A DNA stretch of 64,000 bases, taken from assembly GCA_023416995.1 (NCBI GenBank), contig JAEZGI010000039.1, forward strand, positions 62,001 through 126,000, written 5' to 3'. Of the stretch, positions 51,440-60,300 are shown piece after piece. The first letter of the stretch is position 1; each line of letters starts with the position of its first letter. Below the pieces are notes generated by a model. That model had not been told where the DNA came from. It worked only from the letters and a program-made list of their open reading frames with translations, and did not search any database. The translations under genes and the position numbers were made by a program. This stretch comes from Bacteroidota bacterium. Lineage in GTDB: Bacteria > Bacteroidota > Bacteroidia > Chitinophagales > Chitinophagaceae.

Positions 51440-52861
51440 TTATATATTTATTCGTTTCCAGTTTCCTTTTCTAAACAGGATAATGCCTGTGATTGTGATA
51501 GCGGATTCCGCAAGCAGCACTGCAATAAATACGCCGGTCGGTCCCATCTGCAGGATGATAGCCAGCAAGTAAGCCAATGGAACCTGGAACAGCCAGAATC
51601 CAAAGATGTTAATAAGCGTTGGTGTTTTCGTATCACCCGCACCATTAAACGAATTGGTAACCACCATGCCTACACCATAAAGTACAAACCCCAGACAAAT
51701 GATCTTCAACGCGTTGGTACCGTATGCTATAACTGCCCGATCCTGGTTAAAAAACGCTACCACGTTGCCGGCAAAAAACAGGAACAATATGGTAATGATA
51801 CCAGTAAAGATTGCATTATAGCCGGCAGTTCGCCATACTGAAGCCGCGGCCCTGTCGGGCAGTCCGGCGCCAAGATTTTGTCCAACCAACGTCGCAGCCG
51901 CATTGCTCATGCCGTAAGCGGGCAAAAGGAAAAACATCATTAACCTGATTGCCAAACCATAACCAGCCACTGCAGCATCGCCGTATTCAGCTATGATTCT
52001 TGCAAGGACGATCCAACTTGCAGAAGCAATCAAAAATTGTGCTGTGGCACCCCAACTGATGTTTAATATGCTTCTGATGATCTTTGGGTCGGGCATTAAA
52101 TGCGCCTTCCTGATGGTTATCACACCCTTGCCATTTACAAGGTGATATAACTGGTATGCAACACCGATGCCGCGACCAATCGACGTAGCGACTGCTGCGC
52201 CCAGAAGTCCCATAGCGGGAATGGGTCCAAGGCCGTAAATGATCAGCACCGGGCAAAGGATAATATTACAAAGATTGGCGAGCCATAAAGAGCGCATAGC
52301 GATAGAGGCGTTTCCCGCACCCCGAAATATACCATTGATCAGGAAAAGCAGAATAATGACAATGCTGCTCCCAAACATCAGGCGGGTGTAGGGCGTGCCT
52401 TCTTTGATAGTTTGTTCGGAGCCACCCATGAGCCGCAACATATCAGGCGCAAATACAACACCGGTAATGCTGATGACGATGGTGATAAGGATGGCAATTA
52501 GCAAGGCCTGGACGGCTGACCGCGATGCCGCTTCAGGATTTTTTTCGCCCGTGCGCCGCGCTATCAGCGCCGTTGCCGCCATGCCCAATCCCATAGCAAG
52601 AGAATAAATAATAGTAAGGATGGATTCAGTAAGAACTACCGTGGCAACGGCCTCATTTTTTCCAATCTTACCAACAAAATAAATATCAACAACAGCAAAT
52701 ACTGATTCCATCATCATTTCAAGAATCATTGGAATAGCGAGCAGAAACACTGCGCGCCGCACACTGCCGGTAGTGTAATCGCGATGCTCACCTGAAAGCG
52801 CTTGTTTAATTAATAATATAATAGCAGGAACACCCCTTAAGGTTTCTTGATTGACTGACAT
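51440..52861 (-). CDS. MATE family multidrug exporter
   Basis: A 473-residue protein with about twelve membrane segments. The two MATE repeats are visible: AIPMILEMMMESVFAVVDIYFVG near residue 35-57, and the internal repeat LNISWGATAQFLIASASWIVLARI near 265. The C-terminal FRKGNWKRINI end is basic. It uses a proton or sodium gradient to export drugs or metabolites. ATG 52861. The AI-2E transporter gene follows 15 bases after its stop. Confidence 0.92.
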   Translation of the reverse strand: MSVNQETLRGVPAIILLIKQALSGEHRDYTTGSVRRAVFLLAIPMILEMMMESVFAVVDIYFVGKIGKNEAVATVVLTESILTIIYSLAMGLGMAATALIARRTGEKNPEAASRSAVQALLIAILITIVISITGVVFAPDMLRLMGGSEQTIKEGTPYTRLMFGSSIVIILLFLINGIFRGAGNASIAMRSLWLANLCNIILCPVLIIYGLGPIPAMGLLGAAVATSIGRGIGVAYQLYHLVNGKGVITIRKAHLMPDPKIIRSILNISWGATAQFLIASASWIVLARIIAEYGDAAVAGYGLAIRLMMFFLLPAYGMSNAAATLVGQNLGAGLPDRAAASVWRTAGYNAIFTGIITILFLFFAGNVVAFFNQDRAVIAYGTNALKIICLGFVLYGVGMVVTNSFNGAGDTKTPTLINIFGFWLFQVPLAYLLAIILQMGPTGVFIAVLLAESAITITGIILFRKGNWKRINI

Positions 52862-53132
52862 GAAATTGAATTAATAAATGAAAGAATCGGGCGAGTGCCC
52901 GGAACGCATGTAATACAGGATTGTAGTCGGAACTACAAAACAATGGTGGTGGTAGCGGCGAAGCTCATAGTCGAAGCTTTAAGAACCGCAAAAGTAGACA
53001 CTTCCCTACCTGGCACAGCAAATTCTTGAAGAACGGTCGGAAAAGAGGATAAAATATTTTTATACGATGCACAAGTTCAGTCACCCACGGGCGTCTAAAC
53101 CTTATTAACAAAGCACTTATTCCCGAAAACAA
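52862..53132. promoter_or_regulatory. Divergent region with an 18-base dyad
   Basis: 271 bases between the minus-strand MATE operon and the plus-strand receptor gene. An inverted repeat TTGTAGT-CGGA-ACTACAA covers 52921-52938 and could be a repressor site. No gene is seen. An AT-rich part (TAAAATATTTTTATAC near 53049-53064) lies about 70 bases before the receptor start and may hold its promoter. Confidence 0.4.
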
Positions 53133-56066
53133 ATGAAAAAATTCTTTTTCTTAACCGCTGCGACCTTTTTAACCATCAGTGGGCTGTATAGCCAGTCTGT
53201 CAATGGCATTGTGAAAGGCACTCTTGCTGACACCCTTTACAAAGAAGTGCTATCCGAAGCAACGGTTACGGTTCTAAACCCCACAGACTCAAGCGTCGTT
53301 TCATATGTGCTTTCTGATTCAAAAGGCGCATTTCTTATCCGTGATCTCGATACCGGATATTACAGGATCACGGCTAGCTATTCAGGTTATGCGCCTCTGA
53401 ACCGGTATTTCAGAATTTCACGCGACACTTCCGTGATAGATCTTGGCATGATTCAGATGTTCAAACGTGATGAGCTGCTTGACGAAGTGATTGTTGAGGC
53501 ACCCCCGATTACGGTTAAAAAAGACACTGTAGAATTCAGGGCAGATGCATTCAGAACAAGACCCAACTCAACCGCTGAGGATCTCTTGAAAAAGATTCCT
53601 GGTATGCAGGTAGATAAAGACGGGAATGTAAAAGCGCAGGGTGAGGATATCACCAAAGTATATGTAGACGGAAAAGAGTTTTTTGGAACCGATCCAAAAC
53701 TGGCTACCAAAAATATTACCGCCGACATGATTGAATCCGTCCAGGTTTTTGATGACCTGAGCGACCAGGCGAAGTTCACCCGTGTAGATGATGGGAGCCG
53801 GGCAAGAACCATTAATATCAGGTTGAAGAAAGACAAACGCAAAGGATATTTCGGCCGTGTAATGGCTGGCCGCGGAACTGAGGGCAGATATGACGGAACC
53901 CTGGCTTTCAATAAGTTCAATGGTGATCAGCGTATCTCCGTTTTAGGCGGTATCAACAATATCAACAAGTCCGGATTTTCATTCTCTGATATAGTTAGCA
54001 CCATGGGCGGCTTCGGCGGACGTGGGGGCGGAGGTGGTTTTGGCGGAGGAGGCGGCGGTTTTGGCGGCGGTGGATTTGGTGGCGGCCGCGGTGGTGGTGG
54101 TTTCGGTGGCGGCGGATTTGGCGGCGCCGGCGGTGGTAGCGGTATTACAAAATCGAAGTCACTCGGTCTGAACTATACCGATAAATGGGGGTCGAAGGTT
54201 GATGTTACAGGAAGTTACTTCTTCTCTGAAACAGATCGTAACACACAACAAAACCGGTTAAGACAATCATTTTTCCCGAATGATTCCTCAACCATCCAGG
54301 CAAACGACGTTGTATCAAATAACTACAATCAGAACCACCGGTTCAACGTACGACTTGAGTATTACATTGATTCAATGAATTCATTATTGTACACGCCTAA
54401 TCTGACCTTCCAAAGATCAGAAAGCAGCAGCTACGATACCAACTCAACACGTGCGGTTGCGGTTAAGGAAGATTATCTCCGTTTGACTGGTGCAACCCAG
54501 AACATGAACGAAAGAAACGGAACCAATTTCAGTAACAACCTCTTGTTCCGTCACAAATTCCAGAAAATAGGAAGAACGTTCACTTTAGGACTCAACAATA
54601 CCTTTAGCAACAGCGATGGTAACGGCAGATTATATTCGCCGCTTCGCTTTTATAACCCCGACGGTACGCTGGAAAGAGACACGCTCCAGGACAGAATCAC
54701 CAACCAGAAAACCAAGGCAGTCAACAACACCGTTAGTGCCTCTTACACCGAGCCAATCGGACGCAATAAACTGATAGAGCTGAACTACGCATACACCAAT
54801 AACCACAGTACTTCCGACGGTAAGGGTTATGACTTTAATGAATTCAGCGGCAAATACGACCAGGTAAACCTGTTACAAACCAACTATTTTGAAAACGATT
54901 ATATATCAAACAGGTTTGGTGCAAACTTCCGTCTTCAGAATGCAAAGTATAACTTCCAGATAGGCGGTAACATGCAGGTAGCTGATCAAAAAAGTCGCAG
55001 CATTCGTGCTTCAACTGCGAAAGACTCAACTTACAAACAACAGTTTGTAAACTTCAGTCCAACTGCCAACTTCACTTATAATTTCAGCCGTTCAAAAACT
55101 TTGAGGTTTAATTATAACGGTAGAACAAATCAACCAAGCATCACACAACTGCAGGATGTGATTGTTCCGGATGAAACAAACTCTCTTTTGTTTTATAGCG
55201 GTAACCCCGATCTGAAACAGGAGTTTTCACACAACATCCGTTTGAACTATAATACGTTCAATGCATCAACATTCCGTTACCTGTCTGTGAACATGAACTT
55301 CAGTGCCACACAAAATAAGATCATCAACAACATCCAGTTTAATAATGACGGAACACAGATATATAAACCCATCAATGCAGACGGTGTTTATAATGCATCC
55401 AGCTTCATTACACTGGGCATGCCTTTGCGTGGAAAGCTGAAAGGAAGTAGTCTGAATTTTGACAATCGCATTGCTTACAATCACGATGCAAGCTATCTTA
55501 ACTCCCGGGCAAACTTTACAGATATCCTCTTGATTTCACAATCGGCCGGTGTTAACTTCGACATCAAACAAAAGCTGAACCTGGGACTCAAAGGAACCTT
55601 TGCTTATAATAACACGAACTATACGCAGGAAAGTTCATTAAGCCCGGATCAGACATACTATACACAAACCTATTCTGCAGACATTAGCTACATTGCTTTC
55701 AAAAGCCTGGTGTTAGCTACTGATTTTGACTATATCGTGAATACAGGACTTGGAGAAGGCTTCAACCAAAATATCCCTTTGTGGAATGCAAGCATAGCCA
55801 AACAGGTATTTAAAAAGAAAAACGGTGAGATAAAACTCTCTGTTAATGATATCCTTAATCAGAATCAAAGCATCACACGTTCTGTAAGCGATAACTATAT
55901 CGTGGATACCAGGACAGTTGTGTTGAAGAGATATTTTATGTTAAGCTTCACCTATAATCTTAACAGAGGAGCGGGTGCTCAGACTCAACAGCGCCCCGGC
56001 ATGCCTGGTATGCAAAATATGCCAAGACAAATGCAAAGAAATATGGATCGTCGCGGTAACCTCTGA
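53133..56066 (+). CDS. Outer membrane receptor with polyglycine insert
   Basis: An outer-membrane protein of 977 residues. Signal peptide 1-20, carboxypeptidase regulatory-like domain about 22-105 (SEATVTVLNPTDSSVVSY, IRDLDTGYYRI), plug domain about 135-230 (EDLLKKIPGMQVD, DITKVYVDGKEFFG, ARTINIRLKKD), then a 46-residue Gly/Phe/Arg-rich segment at 292-337 placed between plug and barrel, and a beta-barrel to about 940. The last 30 residues are Met/Gln/Pro-rich (RPGMPGMQNMPRQMQRNM). The type is the outer membrane beta-barrel / TonB-dependent receptor family without a SusD partner. Ligand unknown. ATG 53133. A strong terminator follows 20 bases after the stop. Confidence 0.88.
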   Translation: MKKFFFLTAATFLTISGLYSQSVNGIVKGTLADTLYKEVLSEATVTVLNPTDSSVVSYVLSDSKGAFLIRDLDTGYYRITASYSGYAPLNRYFRISRDTSVIDLGMIQMFKRDELLDEVIVEAPPITVKKDTVEFRADAFRTRPNSTAEDLLKKIPGMQVDKDGNVKAQGEDITKVYVDGKEFFGTDPKLATKNITADMIESVQVFDDLSDQAKFTRVDDGSRARTINIRLKKDKRKGYFGRVMAGRGTEGRYDGTLAFNKFNGDQRISVLGGINNINKSGFSFSDIVSTMGGFGGRGGGGGFGGGGGGFGGGGFGGGRGGGGFGGGGFGGAGGGSGITKSKSLGLNYTDKWGSKVDVTGSYFFSETDRNTQQNRLRQSFFPNDSSTIQANDVVSNNYNQNHRFNVRLEYYIDSMNSLLYTPNLTFQRSESSSYDTNSTRAVAVKEDYLRLTGATQNMNERNGTNFSNNLLFRHKFQKIGRTFTLGLNNTFSNSDGNGRLYSPLRFYNPDGTLERDTLQDRITNQKTKAVNNTVSASYTEPIGRNKLIELNYAYTNNHSTSDGKGYDFNEFSGKYDQVNLLQTNYFENDYISNRFGANFRLQNAKYNFQIGGNMQVADQKSRSIRASTAKDSTYKQQFVNFSPTANFTYNFSRSKTLRFNYNGRTNQPSITQLQDVIVPDETNSLLFYSGNPDLKQEFSHNIRLNYNTFNASTFRYLSVNMNFSATQNKIINNIQFNNDGTQIYKPINADGVYNASSFITLGMPLRGKLKGSSLNFDNRIAYNHDASYLNSRANFTDILLISQSAGVNFDIKQKLNLGLKGTFAYNNTNYTQESSLSPDQTYYTQTYSADISYIAFKSLVLATDFDYIVNTGLGEGFNQNIPLWNASIAKQVFKKKNGEIKLSVNDILNQNQSITRSVSDNYIVDTRTVVLKRYFMLSFTYNLNRGAGAQTQQRPGMPGMQNMPRQMQRNMDRRGNL
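54006..54143 (+). repeat. Polyglycine-coding low-complexity repeat
   Basis: About 138 bases made of GGC/GGT/GGA glycine codons with interspersed TTT/TTC and CGC/CGT codons, giving repeats of the type GGGFGGGGFGG. The base pattern (GGCGGCGGTGGT and similar) is GC-rich in contrast to the flanking DNA. It should be prone to slippage. Confidence 0.9.
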
Positions 56067-56084
56067 CGATTGCACCTGATAACG

Positions 56085-56119
56085 AAAAAGACCCTTGCAA
56101 AAGCAGGGGTCTTTTTTTT
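56085..56119. terminator. Strong terminator after the receptor gene
   Basis: AAAAAGACCCTTGC (56085-56098) pairs with GCAGGGGTCTTTTT (56103-56116 region) through at least twelve positions with a four-base loop and flanking A and T runs on both sides, so it can act on both strands. Confidence 0.9.
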
Positions 56120-56431
56120 AAAACTATTGAACGCGTTGGTCCTAACGGCGTTTGTACGAGGAAGTAACTATTGGTGATTGTCCGACTACAAGAACCGCAA
56201 GAATGCTTTTTAATAACCGGCCAACATTCGACGATGGGCGATACATATCGCGGTTAATTCTTGCGCGGGTTGCCGCGTAGTGAATGGTGTTGTTTTTCAT
56301 GGTGAAGCGTATAAGGATTTAGGTAAGAGCATCTAACGTAAACAGATTCGTGTTATTGTATAGAATCAGGAATATTTTTATGGGCTTTAGGTTTAGAAAA
56401 CTTAGTATTAGTTTTGGGTCAAATCCCCCTT
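56120..56431. other. Intergenic region with one small minus-strand frame
   Basis: 312 bases between the receptor terminator and a small secreted protein gene. It contains the 52-residue minus-strand frame listed separately. The part from 56301 to 56431 shows no further frame; it is AT-rich with GTTATTGTATAGAATC near 56352 and no exact TAnnTTTG box. Confidence 0.4.
56142..56300 (-). CDS. Possible very small basic protein (52 residues)
   Basis: An ATG-started frame (56300 to 56142) encoding a basic protein that begins MKNNTIHYAATRARINRD and has a hydrophobic middle (LLKSILAVLVVG) before a basic end (SSYKRR). It has an A-rich start and the shared bidirectional hairpin at 56085-56119 lies just behind it, as for a terminated gene. 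It could be a membrane-associated micropeptide. The frame is short, so chance cannot be excluded and I do not recognise a family. Confidence 0.3.
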   Translation of the reverse strand: MKNNTIHYAATRARINRDMYRPSSNVGRLLKSILAVLVVGQSPIVTSSYKRR

Positions 56432-57001
56432 ATGAAAGTTGTATCTACGATACTTCTGCTTCTTACGATTAATACTACCCAGGCCCAGGGAGTTTTTAAC
56501 AATAAGACCAACAGCGCGCTTCAAAAAGTAATTGAAGATTACCCCAATAAGTTTACGAACATCAAAGGCGAATTGCTGGCGGAAAATATTCAGACGATTG
56601 ATTTTAAATCAAAGGTCGAAATACCCGGAGTGTCTTGTGTTCTGACGCAATACAGTGCCGCATCCAATAAATCAGTATATAGCTGGAGAGCCGATATTGT
56701 TGAGGAAGAAGAATTTGAAACTGCTAAGAAAAGATTTCGCGAACTGTACACACAGATAAAAAACACGATCATAAAAATTGAAGGCGAACGTCCCCTGATC
56801 TTAAATGGTCATTACCAGGCGCCAACAGAAGACCGGAAATTCAATACGGTGTTCTTTTCATTATTGCCTGGTGGTGGAGAGTTAGAACGCCTCCGTGTTG
56901 AGCTGTCGATGAATCATATGATCACCCACTGGAAAATCACACTTACCGTGTACGAGCGGGAATACCGCGACGATGAAAGAATCACAGCTGTAGAACGTTA
57001 A
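56432..57001 (+). CDS. Small secreted protein of unknown function
   Basis: A 189-residue protein with signal peptide MKVVSTILLLLTINTTQAQ at ATG 56432. The frame extends to TTG 56414 without support. The mature part (170 residues) is mixed alpha/beta with a helix-rich middle (EEEFETAKKRFRELYTQIKNT) and no cysteines beyond one, no repeats and no catalytic motif that I recognise. Proteins with this layout occur as hypothetical secreted proteins in Chitinophagaceae. It is transcribed alone on the plus strand, convergent with the small membrane protein gene. Confidence 0.75.
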   Translation: MKVVSTILLLLTINTTQAQGVFNNKTNSALQKVIEDYPNKFTNIKGELLAENIQTIDFKSKVEIPGVSCVLTQYSAASNKSVYSWRADIVEEEEFETAKKRFRELYTQIKNTIIKIEGERPLILNGHYQAPTEDRKFNTVFFSLLPGGGELERLRVELSMNHMITHWKITLTVYEREYRDDERITAVER

Positions 57002-57044
57002 TTATAAACCTTTTACCGGCCACAACCCTTTTTGAACCACCTAA

Positions 57045-57338
57045 CTAAGCATTGGCATTACCAATGCCGGGGATAAGGCTGGTTTTTGATTTCCATAGCC
57101 ACATGATCGTAAAACTCGGAACAAAATCAGTAAAGGGAAGTATCTCTTCAACAAAGTTGAATATTCCGCCAAAAGCACCTTTCCAACCGCCGAAAGTTTT
57201 ATAAAAGATCACCGCGGAAACCGGTGCCCAGAAAAGATCTCCAAACTCACCAAAGAATGGTAAGGTATAGGTTGCATACCCTACCAGGTCCATAATCACA
57301 CAAAAAATCAGCGTACTGATTGATCCACTCTTTTGCAT
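57045..57338 (-). CDS. Small membrane protein of unknown function
   Basis: A 97-residue protein with hydrophobic segments around residues 7-27, 33-48 and 75-90 (ISTLIFCVIMDLVGYATYTLPFF, LFWAPVSAVIFYKTFGGWKGAFGG, FTIMWLWKSKTSLIPGI). I know the type as a conserved Bacteroidota hypothetical without a named domain. ATG 57338. It lies 46 bases from the hybrid kinase stop on the same strand, but the direction of transcription is kinase first, so it may be the last gene of that unit. Confidence 0.7.
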   Translation of the reverse strand: MQKSGSISTLIFCVIMDLVGYATYTLPFFGEFGDLFWAPVSAVIFYKTFGGWKGAFGGIFNFVEEILPFTDFVPSFTIMWLWKSKTSLIPGIGNANA

Positions 57339-57384
57339 CTTTCAAAAGCATGAGGTGAAGAAGAAAGTTATCGGTCTAATGATG

Positions 57385-60300
57385 CTAATTATATGCCAGA
57401 GGTTGTATCTGGTTTTTTAAAACTGCTTCGATTTCCTCCAGCTTAAATGGTTTGGAGATATAATCGGTCATACCGGCTTCAATACATTTTTCCTTGTCGC
57501 CCAGCATAGCATCAGCAGTTAACGCAATGATAGGCAGTTTTGTAAACTCTCCCTCCATTGCCCTGATGATGCGGGTGGTGGCAAAGCCATCCATCTCCGG
57601 CATATTCACATCCATAAAAACCAGGGCCGGCATTTGCGTTGTAAGAATGTCGAGTGCTTCCTTGCCGTTATTTGCCTTTATTACGGTAAAACCCATCTTC
57701 CCCAACACTTCAGAGATGAGCATCATATTGATCACATCATCTTCCACCACAAGAATGTTGGCAGAATCTGTAACCTTATTAATCGTGTGAATCTTCGGCG
57801 CAATACGGCCACCAGTTGATTTGCTGTCAGTTAGGAAGGTGCAAAGTAAACCATATAACTCGTGTAGTTTAACGGGCTTGGTGAGGAGGTTACTGATGCC
57901 CGCCTGCTCTGCCTGTTTTTGATACAGCGACTTTTCCAGTGCAGACAACATAAGAATAGTGGGTGTGCCCGTCGTTGTTTGCCTGGAGAGTTTCTCCGCC
58001 AACTGAATACCATTGGTGCCCGGCATATTATTGTCTACGATTACCAGATCGGGAACATCCGTGTCTTGCAGCGTCTTCAATGTGTTAATTGCTTCATCAG
58101 CGCCGGAAACAGTATGACAGTGTATGTTAAAGTATTTGAAGATGTTGCCCATCATGGCAAGGTTGGTTTGATTATCATCTACAACCATAACACTGCCAAT
58201 TGGGGGAACCTGTGTTTTTAAAATCTGCGGTTTTTCATTTAACACCTGCAGCGACAAGTGAAGCGTGAATACACTTCCCTGAGCTACTTCACTGCTAACC
58301 GTAAGGTCACCCTTCATCAGATCAGCGAGACTTTTTGAGATTGTCAAACCTAAGCCAGTACCGCCATATCTTCTGGTTGTCGATGAATCTGCCTGTGTGA
58401 AACTCTCAAAAATCTTTTTCAGTTTTTCTTTCGAAATACCAATACCGGTGTCCTTAACGACCAGCTCAAGATCGAGATAGGGAAGGTGGTCTTTTAAATA
58501 TATCTGGCCCGCCCGCACAACTGAGATAATGATCTCACCTTCCTGTGTAAACTTGATCGCATTGCCCAACAGGTTTACAAGTATCTGGCGGATACGAACA
58601 GGATCTCCGGCAAATTGAGATGGTAGCTCAGGGTCAATCTGGCAGATCATCTCCAAGTTCTTTTCAAATGCTTTTACAGTAAGAATATCAATCGTTTCCT
58701 CCACCAGCTCATCAAGTCTGAATGCTGTGTTATCGATCAGCAATTTACCCGCTTCAATTTTTGAGAAATCAAGAATATCGTTGATAATACTCAGGAGACC
58801 GTATGCAGATTTCTTTACATTATCCAGGTAATCTCTTTGCGATTTCTGCAATTCAGTGGTAAGTACAAGATCTGTGAAACCAATGATACCGTTCATCGGA
58901 GTCCTGAGTTCATGGCTCATGTTGGCCATGAATTCACTTTTTGCTTTGCTGGCGGTTTCAGCAAGATCACGGGCGCCGATGAGTTCTTTTTCCATTTGCT
59001 TGCGCTCGATAGCCGCAGCGAGTGTAGATCCGAAGCTTTGAAGTATAGAAAACTCAGTGATTGTCCATTCGCGTTCTTCTTTTGCATCGGCAAAACTTAC
59101 AAAACCCCAGAATCGATGTAAGGTAAAGATGGGCAGAACCGCTAATGATTTATAGCGACGATTCTCAAAATAACGGCGGTGATCATCGTTTTTAATGTCC
59201 TTTATATTTCCGTAATAGATCTCGTCGTTTTTCAAAGTATTAAAGATCTCGTCATCCTGAAGCACAGAAATATTCTGTAAACCTGAATCGTTTTGGATAA
59301 GATCGCCGGTTTCACTTCCCCACTGTAAAATCTGGCTGGTCAGGTAAGAATCTTTAACCGTATTGTAATCGTTGCGATATACGTTTACTGAATCTACCTG
59401 CATTTTGATACCCAGTAACTGTATCGCTTCACCTATAGCATCTTCAAGATTGTTATTACTGATCAGTTGGTGGGTAGCTTCTGCTATTGCCTGCAGCAAC
59501 TGATCTTTACGGCGCAGGCTGTCTTCTACCTTTTTGAACTCAGTAATATTGTGCGCAAAACCTAATACGCCCCACACGTAACCGTCACCATCACGAAGTG
59601 GCACTTTAACAGTACTCATTATCTGTGGTTTCCCACCAAGTAAAGTCGCCTCTTCCAGGATAAATTTTGTTTTGCCTGAATTGATCACTTCCCTGTCATC
59701 CATCCAGAAACCGCGTATGCCCTTCTCTGCACTTCCTTTAACCAGCTCTTCAGGGAAACCTACTTCAAGGTCGTTTTTACCTACAAATTCCTGCGGGGGA
59801 ATATGCATTGAATCTCCAAACGACTGATTCACCAATAAGAACCGGTGGCCAAGATCCTTGATAAAGATCCAGTCGGGGGTTGAATTAATAACAGTACGAA
59901 GCAACTCTTCTGACTGTTTCACCTCTGCGAGCAACTGCTCTCTTTCTGCTTCTGATTTTTTACGTTCTGATATATCCCTTGAAGTGCAAATGAGTTTTAC
60001 TACTGCGTCGCCTTTTTTTACAGGCTTAACAATAGTTTCCAGCCAAATGTAGTCTTCGTCTTTTTTACAGATCCGGTAGCGAAGTGTACGATATTCAATA
60101 CCAGCATCCCGTTCTTTGAGTCCAAGATCACGAAACCTGAAACGATCGTCAGGGTGAACATAATCGAGGATTTTGTTCCCTTCTACCTCTGTAGGGAAAT
60201 AGCCAAGCAGTTTTTTTACTGAAGGCGAAACATACTGAATCGTTCCGTCAGGTAAAGCTTCTGTGATAATATCCTCTGAGTGTTGCGCAAGCAAACGGAA

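Noticed and set aside
52945..53030. 28-residue frame starting at ATG in the MATE/receptor gap
   Set aside because: Too short and without support beyond the reading frame itself.
54006..54143. Glycine-coding repeat as a possible CRISPR or tandem DNA repeat
   Set aside because: The units are coding triplets inside an open reading frame without spacers, so it is a low-complexity protein segment.
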